From: Kiritimatiellia bacterium
GTDB taxonomy: Bacteria; Verrucomicrobiota; Kiritimatiellia; PWTM01
Length of the DNA stretch: 64,000 bases
Reading direction: 5' to 3'
NCBI GenBank assembly: GCA_026417735.1
Contig: JAOACR010000010.1
Coordinates: forward strand, 45,023-109,022
Shown here piece by piece: positions 30,686-37,497 of this stretch. A program made the translations under genes and the position numbers. The notes beneath the pieces were generated by a model that worked only from the letters and a program-made list of their open reading frames with translations, was not told where the DNA came from and searched no databases. The stretch's first letter is position 1. The number at the start of each line of letters is the position of its first letter.

Positions 30686-31636
30686 TCAATCGTGAATCAC
30701 CACCGGCGTGCCCGCCGGTAGCAGCGTGAAGAGTTCCTCGATGTCCGAATTCAGCAGCCGGATGCAGCCCGCGCTCACCGACCGCCCGATCGTCTCCGGC
30801 TCCCACGTTCCATGAATGCCGTAGCCCGGTACGTTCAGCGACAACCAATGGGTCCCGAGCACGTTCTCCTTGTCGCCGTAGGGCACCGTCCGCCCGTCCG
30901 GGCGCCACCACGTCGGCTGCGCGATCCGCTCGGTGATCGTGAACTGGCCCGTCGGCGTCTTGTCAAACTCTCCGGTCCCGATCCGGTATCGCTTAAAAAA
31001 GCGGTCGTTCAGCCGCACCACCAGCTCGTTGTCGGATTTATCCACTTCCACCGAAAAGCGACCGCTCAGCACCCGCAACCGGTCGCCGGGCCGGATCACC
31101 TCTCCCTTCAGCCCGTTCCCCTTCATCAGCAGCTCAACGGTGCAGCCGAACCGGCGCGCGATCGTCGCCAGTCGGTCGCCCGGCTGAATCACGTAGTCGC
31201 TCTTTTCCGGCATCGGCGCCGGCGAAAACACCATCGCGATGTGAATCTCCCCCAGCAGGTCCTCCGCCGCACGCCGCACCGCCGGCTCACGTGCCGATTC
31301 AAGCGCCTGAAACGCCCGCTCCCTCGCCGCGGCGAGCTGCCGCGCCTGGAACAGCGCCCGCGCCGCCTGCACCGCGTCAGCGCCGGGGTCCGCGGGGGCC
31401 GGCGTCGGCTCGGCGGTGGCCCGCAACGGTGCGGGGCTGGTCGGCGGCGGCGACGGCACCACATTGGTCGCGGGCACCGGGACCCCGACGGGTGCGGGCG
31501 TCGGCTTGGCCGGCCGCTGCCGCACCCACCGCACCCCGAGCGCCGCTGCGGCGGCCAGAACCGCCAGCCCGACCGCCCACCACGGCCCCCGAGAGCGGGG
31601 GGAGGATACCCGGCGAATGTACAAATCGTCACTCAT
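30686..31636 (-). CDS. LysM-containing L,D-transpeptidase (YkuD/ErfK family)
   Basis: 316 residues. An N-terminal membrane anchor ([20 protein letters not shown]) is followed by a long Pro/Ala linker, a helical stretch ([20 protein letters not shown]), a LysM domain ([20 protein letters not shown]) and a YkuD domain. The YkuD domain carries [14 protein letters not shown] and the catalytic [18 protein letters not shown]. It would form 3-3 crosslinks in peptidoglycan or attach a protein to it, anchored in the inner membrane and acting in the periplasm. It sits 16 bp upstream of accA on the same strand. Confidence 0.94.
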   Translation of the reverse strand: MSDDLYIRRVSSPRSRGPWWAVGLAVLAAAAALGVRWVRQRPAKPTPAPVGVPVPATNVVPSPPPTSPAPLRATAEPTPAPADPGADAVQAARALFQARQLAAARERAFQALESAREPAVRRAAEDLLGEIHIAMVFSPAPMPEKSDYVIQPGDRLATIARRFGCTVELLMKGNGLKGEVIRPGDRLRVLSGRFSVEVDKSDNELVVRLNDRFFKRYRIGTGEFDKTPTGQFTITERIAQPTWWRPDGRTVPYGDKENVLGTHWLSLNVPGYGIHGTWEPETIGRSVSAGCIRLLNSDIEELFTLLPAGTPVVIHD

Positions 31637-31829
31637 GCCCGTCCGCGTTCAACCTGCCGCCCGGTCCGTGGCAGTCTGGATGATCCGCCCCCACGTTGGC
31701 AAGCGCACCGATCGACCGGTCCCCGACCGGTGCACACCGCCCAGCTAGGACGAGTCCGTCGCGGACGTCTGCGCACGTCCCGCCGCTTGCTTTTCTGCCG
31801 ATTTGGAGCGATTGATAAATGTGAAAAAA

Positions 31830-31902
31830 GCCAGCTTAGCTCAGTCGGCAGAGCAGCTGATTTGTAATCAGCAGGTCGTCGGTTCGACCCCGACAGCTGG
31901 CT
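31830..31902 (+). tRNA. tRNA-Thr (anticodon TGT)
   Basis: 73 bases fold as a standard cloverleaf: acceptor GCCAGCT/AGCTGGC, D-arm AGCTCAGTCGGCAGAGCA, anticodon stem GCTGA/TCAGC with loop TTTGTAA, and T-arm GTCGG-TTCGACC-CCGAC. The CCA end is not encoded. The TGT anticodon reads ACA threonine codons. Confidence 0.96.
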
Positions 31903-31982
31903 CCGGAGTGCGGCAGCGGGCGGGCGAGCCAGGGAGATTCCCCGCGACCGGTTGCCTCCATTGCGTGAGGGGGATTGAGGGG

Positions 31983-32171
31983 ATGAGGGGGGAAAGAAGT
32001 TTCTACGAAATCGGCGGCAGGCCGACGGGCAGTCATTATCGCCGAAGACCCGGATTGCATCCTCCCCCACCCCGCGGCGGCGACTCCACCTCGGGCACGG
32101 CGCTGGTGCTGCTGGTGGGGGCGCTCGTCGCCGCGGCGGTGGTGACGGTTCTGTTGCTCAAGGGCAGTTAG
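31983..32171 (+). CDS. Possible small single-pass membrane protein between two tRNA genes
   Basis: 62 residues from ATG 31983, preceded by the purine-rich GGGGGATTGAGGGG. The C-terminal half is a strong membrane helix (ALVLLVGALVAAAVVTVLLL) ending KGS. The N-terminal half is Arg/Pro/Gly-rich. The frame also stays open upstream across tRNA-Thr, which is a coincidence. No family recognised; it could be spurious. Confidence 0.4.
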   Translation: MRGERSFYEIGGRPTGSHYRRRPGLHPPPPRGGDSTSGTALVLLVGALVAAAVVTVLLLKGS

Positions 32172-32229
32172 ACGTGGGTCAGCCGGCTGGCGCGCGCACA
32201 GCGCACCCGCTAAGCTGCCGCCCAAGGAC

Positions 32230-32303
32230 ACCCCGGTAGCTCAGTTGGACAGAGCGGCGGTTTCCTAAACCGCAGGTCGCGCGTTCGATCCGCGCCCGGG
32301 GTA
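32230..32303 (+). tRNA. tRNA-Arg (anticodon CCT)
   Basis: 74 bases: acceptor ACCCCGG/CCGGGGT with discriminator A, D-arm GCTCAGTTGGACAGAGC, anticodon stem GCGGT/ACCGC around loop TTCCTAA (anticodon CCT, codon AGG), T-arm GCGCG-TTCGATC-CGCGC. The CCA end is not encoded. Confidence 0.96.
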
Positions 32304-32328
32304 CGCCGGCGAGCCAATGCCGGTGATC

Positions 32329-33024
32329 TCACGGCCCGCCGAAGCCCCACGGCGACGGCACTCGCGAAAGCTCCTGCCGCACTTCCGCCAACGAAGGGGG
32401 CGTGGGCCGACGTCCGCGCATGTACATCAGACGGCCTTCAATCCACTTCATCGCCTCCCACATCCGACGCGCCTCGTCCTCGCGGCCGCTCAAAGCAACC
32501 ACACGGATCACCGTCTCCAACGTGCACAGGCGTGCCGGATCCTCGGCGCGCCGGATCGCCCAGCTGGACGGAGCGGCCACCGGCAGCCGCACGCACCGCA
32601 TCGCCCGCAACGCCGCGATCCGGCGCCGCATCCTCGCCGCCTGCCGCCATGTGCCATCGAGCAGCACCAACGTCGGCTGCCGCCCTTCCCGCCCCTCCAG
32701 ATGACCCCGCAAAAGCTCCTCCGCGCCGAACGCCGGGAACAGAAGCAAATAGTCGCGTGTCGGATCCCGCAGTGGCATCTCGTCAAACCGCTCATGTCGA
32801 TCCGCAAACACGAGCACCTCCACGTTCTCCACCATCGCGGCGACCAGACGGCCGGTGTTCGTCGGGCGTCGGCGGTCGGCGGCATGTTGCACTAGTATCC
32901 AGTGGTACGGGGTTGCAACTCGGGGCAGCTGCGCGCACACGCACAGCTCCGCGTGCAGCGTACATCCGTCACACCGCGGGCGGCGGTGACGGCGGCTCGG
33001 CAGCCGATCGCCTCCGCCGTTCAT
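32329..33024 (-). CDS. DTW-domain protein, likely tRNA-uridine aminocarboxypropyltransferase
   Basis: 231 residues from ATG 33024, which overlaps the upstream stop (ATGA). N-terminal cysteines CDGCTLHAELCVCAQLP may bind zinc, followed by VQHAADRRRPTNTGRLV and the DTW motif VLLDGTWRQAARMRRR. This is the TapT/TuaA family, which puts an acp group on uridine 47 of some tRNAs using SAM. The frame continues upstream to 34131 only as a shadow of the epimerase and glpD genes. Confidence 0.88.
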   Translation of the reverse strand: MNGGGDRLPSRRHRRPRCDGCTLHAELCVCAQLPRVATPYHWILVQHAADRRRPTNTGRLVAAMVENVEVLVFADRHERFDEMPLRDPTRDYLLLFPAFGAEELLRGHLEGREGRQPTLVLLDGTWRQAARMRRRIAALRAMRCVRLPVAAPSSWAIRRAEDPARLCTLETVIRVVALSGREDEARRMWEAMKWIEGRLMYMRGRRPTPPSLAEVRQELSRVPSPWGFGGP

Positions 33025-33908
33025 GAGAGCAGCGCCGCGAGCGCGTGTCTGAGTGCCGGATGCGCAAACTGAAACCCCGCCTCGAGCAGCCGTCGCGGCA
33101 ACACCCGCGAACCGCGCAAAAGAAGGGCATCCGCCATCTCGCCCAGCACCAGCCGGAGTGCCCACGCCGGCGTCGGCAGCACGGCCGGCCGCCGTAGCGC
33201 CCGGCCGAGCGCCGCTGCAAACTCCCGCTGCATCACCGGATGGGGCGCGGTGACGTTCACCGGTCCGCGAAGTCCCTCCTTTGCGATCACAAAGCGGATC
33301 GCCCGCACCGCGTCGTCCAGACTCACCCAGCTCATCCACTGCCGACCGGAACCGATCGGCCCGCCCAACCCCAGCCGAAACAGCGGCAACATCCGGGCAA
33401 GCGCACCCCCCTTGGGCGAGAGCACCACCCCAAACCGCAACTGCACCACCCGCATCCCCGCCGCTGCCGCCGGCTCCGCTGCCGCCTCCCAATCCCGCAC
33501 CAGCTCTCCCAGAAACGTCGGCGCTGCCGGCGCCGATTCCTCGTAGGGGCCCCCGTCGTCCACCGGATACCAACCGATCGCCGAGGCGCACACCAGCGTC
33601 CGCGGCGGCGGCGAAAGCCGAGCGAGCGAACAGGCCAAATGACGGGTCGCGTCCACCCGGCTCGATCGCAAGAGCGCCTTGCGCGCTGTAGTCCAGCGAC
33701 CCGCCGCAATGTTCGCCCCGGCGAGATGGACCACCGCCTCGCATCCCGCCAGCCCCGACAGGTCGCCGGTCGCCGTCGGATTCCATTGGACTTCTCCCGG
33801 TCCAGCTCCGCTGCGGACCATCCGTACCGGACGGACGCCCTCGGCCTCCAGAGCCGCCCACAACGCCGAGCCAATCAGCCCGTGGCTTCCCGTGATTGCA
33901 ATCGTCAT
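33021..33908 (-). CDS. TIGR01777-family NAD(P)-binding epimerase-like protein
   Basis: 295 residues from ATG 33908 (overlaps the glpD stop). N-terminal Rossmann motif MTIAITGSHGLIGSALW, then VVHLAGANIAAGRWT, SSRVDATRHL, VCASAIGWYPVDDGGPYEES and LRFGVVLSPKGGALARMLPL. This pattern belongs to the extended SDR subfamily that includes YfcH/SulA-like proteins, whose substrate is generally unknown. It lies in a coupled set glpD-epimerase-DTW. Confidence 0.92.
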   Translation of the reverse strand: MTIAITGSHGLIGSALWAALEAEGVRPVRMVRSGAGPGEVQWNPTATGDLSGLAGCEAVVHLAGANIAAGRWTTARKALLRSSRVDATRHLACSLARLSPPPRTLVCASAIGWYPVDDGGPYEESAPAAPTFLGELVRDWEAAAEPAAAAGMRVVQLRFGVVLSPKGGALARMLPLFRLGLGGPIGSGRQWMSWVSLDDAVRAIRFVIAKEGLRGPVNVTAPHPVMQREFAAALGRALRRPAVLPTPAWALRLVLGEMADALLLRGSRVLPRRLLEAGFQFAHPALRHALAALLS

Positions 33909-35605
33909 CGCGATCCTCCGCCGTCCATCGTGCGCCCAGGTCGGTAGACCTGCTCGATCGCCTCGAGTTCCGCGCGCCGGCGCGACTCGTCCCAGCCCAG
34001 CTCCGCCGCCGCAATCGCGGCGCATTCCTCCAACGCCTCCGCGCCGGGGTGGCCGGCTCCCCCCAACCCCGTTCGCCGAAGCACGATGTCGGCCAGCGTC
34101 TGCGCCGCCTCCTCACGGCAGGCATACGCAACTTCCGCCCTCAGCACATGTGGCGCGCCGGCCAGTCCCCCTGCCAGCGTCCGCTCCCGCTCCGCGAGCT
34201 CCGCGATCGCGCCGGCCGCCCGCCCGTACATCCGCCCCATCCGCTCCGCCAGCGCCGGCGCCCATCCGTGGTCCCGCGCGAGCCTCCGCAGAAACTCGTC
34301 CACGCTGCAGCCCAGATCTCCACCTGCAAGCACCTTCGTCGCAGAGGGTTCCCGCTCATCCCGGCGCCCCAACCGCTCGGCCGCCCAGCGACTCGCACGC
34401 TCCGCTAGCGCACGAGCCACCGTGTACTTTACCCCTACTACCGTCAGCAGGTTCGGCGGTCCTCCCGCCCGGCCATGATCCACAAACTCCGGCCGGTTGG
34501 ACGCCTGCACATGGTCCGGATCGGCATCCACATCCCCCAGCGGCCTCAGCCCACCGCACCAGAACCGCACATCCGCCCGAGTCAGTCCGGCGCCCGGATA
34601 CGCCTCATTGAACGCCCCCAAAAAGCCTTCAATGTCCGCTTCCGTCACCCGATAGTCGTCCGGATCGCCCTCAAAAAGCGTGTCAGTCGTGCCGATGATC
34701 GTCAGACCGCGCCACGGCGTCGCGAAATAGCTGCGATGGCCGCGCGGGATTTTCGCGGTTTTGTCCCGCTCGCGAAGACTCTCCACGCCGAACGCCGTCG
34801 CACATTGCAGCGGGCGGACGATGAGCTGGATGCCTTTCGACCGCCTCACCCGGCGGCCGGGTTCCCTCCCGCGCAGCCGTGCCACCGTGATGTCCGACCA
34901 TGGCCCGGTCATGTTGATGAAGACCCGCGCGCGCACCGCGAATTCCGCACCGCCGAGGATGTCCCGGACGCGGGCGGCGCGGATCGCACCGTCCGGCGCC
35001 AGCTCGAAGCCCACCACCTCCGCGTAGTTGGCCAGCACCGCTCCCTCGCCGGCCGCAGACAGCGCAAACGCGAGCGTCAGACGCTCAGAATCGTACATCT
35101 GCGCGTCCCAGAACAGCGCGCCGCCCGTTAGCCCCGCCTCGCGCACTCCTGGCAGCCGCTTCCGGCACTCTTCGGCCGTGACCATGCGCCCCGGCGGAAT
35201 CCATCGCGTGGCATCGTCAATGCCCCGGTTGCGGTCCGCAGCGATCAGGTCGTTCACCAGCAACGCCGCGCGCATCGCTTCCGGCCCTCTCACCCCGTGG
35301 CCGTAGCACGGAATCAAAAACGCGAGCGGATGAACCAAATGGGGCGCCATCCGGAGCATGTGCCGACGCTCTCGAATCGAAAGGCGCATCCGCCGGAAAT
35401 CGAGATGCTGCAAATACCGCAGGCCCCCGTGCACCAGCTTCAGCGAACCCGCCGAAGTCGCGCCGCCAAAATCGCCCCGCTCGACGAGCGCGGTGCGCAA
35501 ACCCCGCAGCGAGCACGTCCAGGCGGTCGCCAGCCCGTAGACGCCGCCGCCGATGATGAGCACCTCGAACGTCTCATCCGCCAGCCGGCGCAGCTCGCGC
35601 TTCAT
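33905..35605 (-). CDS. glpD: FAD-dependent glycerol-3-phosphate dehydrogenase
   Basis: 566 residues. The FAD-binding dinucleotide motif VLIIGGGVYGLATAWT is near the N-terminus; RGDFGGATSAGSLKLVHGGL is the GlpD signature, and GHRSYFATPWRGLTIIGTTD and LLTVVGVKYTVARALAE are further family blocks. It oxidises sn-glycerol-3-phosphate to dihydroxyacetone phosphate at the membrane, feeding electrons to quinone. The Arg-rich C-terminal helical domain is the usual GlpD cap. Its stop overlaps the epimerase start. Confidence 0.95.
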   Translation of the reverse strand: MKRELRRLADETFEVLIIGGGVYGLATAWTCSLRGLRTALVERGDFGGATSAGSLKLVHGGLRYLQHLDFRRMRLSIRERRHMLRMAPHLVHPLAFLIPCYGHGVRGPEAMRAALLVNDLIAADRNRGIDDATRWIPPGRMVTAEECRKRLPGVREAGLTGGALFWDAQMYDSERLTLAFALSAAGEGAVLANYAEVVGFELAPDGAIRAARVRDILGGAEFAVRARVFINMTGPWSDITVARLRGREPGRRVRRSKGIQLIVRPLQCATAFGVESLRERDKTAKIPRGHRSYFATPWRGLTIIGTTDTLFEGDPDDYRVTEADIEGFLGAFNEAYPGAGLTRADVRFWCGGLRPLGDVDADPDHVQASNRPEFVDHGRAGGPPNLLTVVGVKYTVARALAERASRWAAERLGRRDEREPSATKVLAGGDLGCSVDEFLRRLARDHGWAPALAERMGRMYGRAAGAIAELAERERTLAGGLAGAPHVLRAEVAYACREEAAQTLADIVLRRTGLGGAGHPGAEALEECAAIAAAELGWDESRRRAELEAIEQVYRPGRTMDGGGSR

Positions 35606-35650
35606 TCTCCCCTGCCTCCCCTGACGGGGCGGCTCGATGCGATCGAGTGG

Positions 35651-36955
35651 TCAGCCCGCATCGCGCACCATCAGTTGTAGCGCATCCACCGTGCGCCGGA
35701 CCGCGCCGGCGCGGCGGCGAGTGACCTCCAGCGCCCGTCGCCCCATCGCCTCCCGACCCGCCGGATCGGCCAGCCATTCCGCCACCGCGCGCGTCAGCGC
35801 CGCGGCATCCTCCACCAGCCGGATCGCGTCCGCCTCGCGAAAGTCCGCCAAGATCGACCGGAAGTTCTCCATGTTCGGACCGCAAAGAATCGGCCGACCG
35901 CACAACGCCGGTTCGATCGGATTCTGCCCGCCATGCGCGCACAGGCTCTTGCCGACAAAGACGATGTCCGCCAAACCGTACACGGCGCCCAGTTCGCCGG
36001 TGGTGTCGAACAGTGCCACGTCCGGCGCCTCGCTCGAGCGCTCCCCCGTGCGCCGCCGGTACAGATGAAATCCGGCGCGCCGAATCTCACCGGCGAGCGC
36101 CGCGCCGCGTTCCGCGTGCCGGGGAACCAGCAAAAGGCGCAACCGCGGCGCCCGGGCCCGACAATCGCGAAACGTCTCCAGCAGCGCCCGTTCCTCCCCG
36201 GGCCAGGTCGATCCGCCCACCATCCAGAGCGCATCGGCCGGAAAGCCAACCGCAACCAGAGCCTCCCGGATGGCCCCGGTCGCCGCGGGATCCGGGGGCG
36301 GCGCATCGTACTTCGCACTGCCGACCACCTCCACCCGTTCCGGAGGAGCGCCGAGGGCCACAAACCGGCGCCGGTCCTCGTCACTTTGCGCGCAGATCCG
36401 GCGGATCATCGGCAGCACCTGCCGCGTCATCGGCAGCGCCCAGCGGCGGTATCGCGGGAACGAACGATCCGACAGGCGGCCGTTGACGACGGCGACCGCC
36501 CCGCCCCCCGAGGCCACGCTCCGGATCCAGTTCGGCCACAGCTCCGATTCGCACAGCACCAACGCGGTGGGCCGCAGTAAGCCCACCGCGCGCCGGATCA
36601 CACCCGGAAAGTCCAACGGGCTGTACACCAGCGTGTCGCCCGCCGTCAGCTTTCGCTCGGCAACCGCGCGACCAGTCGGCGTGGTCGTCGAGACGATGAA
36701 ACGCCGTTGCGGCTCGCGGCGACGCCACTCCGCGATCACATGCATCGCCACCTGCATTTCGCCCACGCTCACCGCATGCAGCCACACGCGATGCGGCGCA
36801 GCGCGAGCCTGCGCCAGCACATCGCCGCGGTACCGCGCAAACCGCTCCCCAAATCGGTTCCACCCGCCCCCCCGCCGCGCAACCCGGATGAGGTGACCCG
36901 GAGCGAGCACGAGAAAGCCCGCCGCAAACAATGCCTGGTACAACATCCAGAGCAT
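35651..36955 (-). CDS. waaA: 3-deoxy-D-manno-octulosonic acid transferase (Kdo transferase)
   Basis: 434 residues from ATG 36955 (MLWMLYQALFAAGFLVLAPG, N-terminal membrane anchor); an upstream GTG at 36976 is possible. Hallmarks are VWLHAVSVGEMQVAM, STTTPTGRAVAERKL, YSPLDFPGVIRRAV, LCESELWPNW, VVNGRLSDRSFPRYRRW and in the C-domain SLCAHGGQNPIEPALCGRPI. It adds Kdo to lipid A precursor, so the organism makes LPS. It is divergent from the cas9 locus, with a 542-bp gap between. Confidence 0.95.
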   Translation of the reverse strand: MLWMLYQALFAAGFLVLAPGHLIRVARRGGGWNRFGERFARYRGDVLAQARAAPHRVWLHAVSVGEMQVAMHVIAEWRRREPQRRFIVSTTTPTGRAVAERKLTAGDTLVYSPLDFPGVIRRAVGLLRPTALVLCESELWPNWIRSVASGGGAVAVVNGRLSDRSFPRYRRWALPMTRQVLPMIRRICAQSDEDRRRFVALGAPPERVEVVGSAKYDAPPPDPAATGAIREALVAVGFPADALWMVGGSTWPGEERALLETFRDCRARAPRLRLLLVPRHAERGAALAGEIRRAGFHLYRRRTGERSSEAPDVALFDTTGELGAVYGLADIVFVGKSLCAHGGQNPIEPALCGRPILCGPNMENFRSILADFREADAIRLVEDAAALTRAVAEWLADPAGREAMGRRALEVTRRRAGAVRRTVDALQLMVRDAG

Positions 36956-37339
36956 CCGCGAAATATATCGGATCACGACTCCCCCGTGAATTCGGCTTCC
37001 GGACACGCCCCCCCGCCGCGATCTTCGACCCCTACAACCGTGCCACCCGCGACGACAAAACGCGCGCGAAAATCCGTGCCGGATTTCGTCTCCAACCTTT
37101 GGACACCGTCCTGGGCAAACTCCCCAACGTTTGGACGCGTGTCCATCACCACCCTGACCACCCCGCCCGAAACCCAACCCCTACGCCCCATGGAGGGCCT
37201 CGCTCCCTCAACAAAACAGCGCCGGTGGAACGGCGCCCCCCACAATGCCGCGACCCGACATCCCCGCCTCATCCCCATGGAGAGCCCGGTTCCACCCGGG
37301 CCAACATGCATCTCCCCCACTTGGACGCCCGCAATCCTC
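36956..37339. other. Non-coding upstream region of the CRISPR-Cas locus
   Basis: No credible gene in any frame; open frames here are short and lack protein-like composition. It contains the palindrome pair at 37091-37135 and a direct repeat CCCCATGGAG (near 37190 and 37273). It also has small potential stems such as CGCCG-GTGGAA-CGGCG (near 37230) and CCCGG-TTCCAC-CCGGG (near 37287). The tracrRNA candidate's terminator begins at 37340. Confidence 0.6.
37091..37135. repeat. Palindrome pair of the TCCAA-N3-TTGGA type, 32 bp apart, upstream of cas9
   Basis: TCCAACCTTTGGA (37091-37103) and CCCAACGTTTGGA (37123-37135) start exactly 32 bp apart, matching the pair in recD. Both copies continue with GAC(G/A)C. 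A degenerate single copy, TCCCCCACTTGGA, lies at 37313-37325. It could bind a regulator of waaA or the cas genes, but the coding copy argues for a dispersed repeat. Confidence 0.7.
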
Positions 37340-37369
37340 AAAAGAAATGCGGCCGCACAAAGCGGCCGC
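37340..37369 (-). terminator. Rho-independent terminator of the tracrRNA candidate
   Basis: Read on the minus strand: a perfect 8-bp stem GCGGCCGC-TTTGT-GCGGCCGC (37369-37349), followed by ATTTCTTTT (37348-37340). The palindromic stem would fold equally on the + strand, but the T-rich tail is on the minus-strand side only, which fixes the direction. Confidence 0.8.
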
Positions 37370-37461
37370 GGAACAAGCCGGAGTTGTGGCGCGCTTTCGC
37401 GACTTGGGCTCTCAGGCCGACCCTGGCGGACCGAAGCCCGCCTTGCCACAGGTTTTGATCC
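37340..37461 (-). ncRNA. Candidate tracrRNA, antisense and adjacent to cas9
   Basis: About 122 nt on the minus strand. Its predicted 5' end reads GGATCAAAACC; GATCAAAAC (37452-37460) is perfectly complementary to the first nine bases of the repeat in the GTTTTGATC orientation. Then follow a hairpin GGCGGGC-UUCG-GUCCGCC (37442-37425, seven pairs with one G-U), a small CGC-GAAA-GCG hairpin, a long-range stem TGTGGC/GCCACA (37450-37445 with 37390-37385) enclosing both, and an 8-bp terminator. Type II systems need such an RNA to load Cas9. The anti-repeat is shorter than usual (often 20 or more bases), so this is a prediction supported by promoter, structure and terminator all lining up. Confidence 0.65.
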
Positions 37462-37470
37462 GTTTTTATT
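37443..37470 (+). promoter_or_regulatory. Weak candidate cas9 promoter
   Basis: TTGCCA (37443-37448) and TTTATT (37465-37470) are 16 bp apart on the + strand, 27 bp before the cas9 ATG. The match is modest. It overlaps the anti-repeat of the tracrRNA candidate on the other strand. Confidence 0.3.
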
Positions 37471-37496
37471 CTCCACTAACGCGCTTCGGAGGTCAA
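37468..37496 (-). promoter_or_regulatory. Sigma70-like promoter driving the tracrRNA candidate
   Basis: On the minus strand, TTGACC (37496-37491, five of six consensus bases) is 17 bp from GAGAAT (37473-37468, four of six). A start about seven bases downstream falls at 37461, exactly where the anti-repeat begins. The -35 box overlaps the cas9 ribosome-binding site GGAGG (37488-37492), so tracrRNA and cas9 initiation regions share the same DNA. Confidence 0.5.
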
Positions 37497-37497
37497 T

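Noticed and set aside
31803..31982. Protein-coding extension through tRNA-Thr upstream of the small ORF at 31983
   Set aside because: The tRNA cloverleaf is complete; coding through it is implausible.
33784..33792. TCCATTGGA palindrome considered as another copy of the TCCAA repeat
   Set aside because: It lacks the CCAA/TTGG arms with a 3-base centre, is single, and falls in normal coding sequence (a Gln-Trp-Asn stretch of the epimerase).
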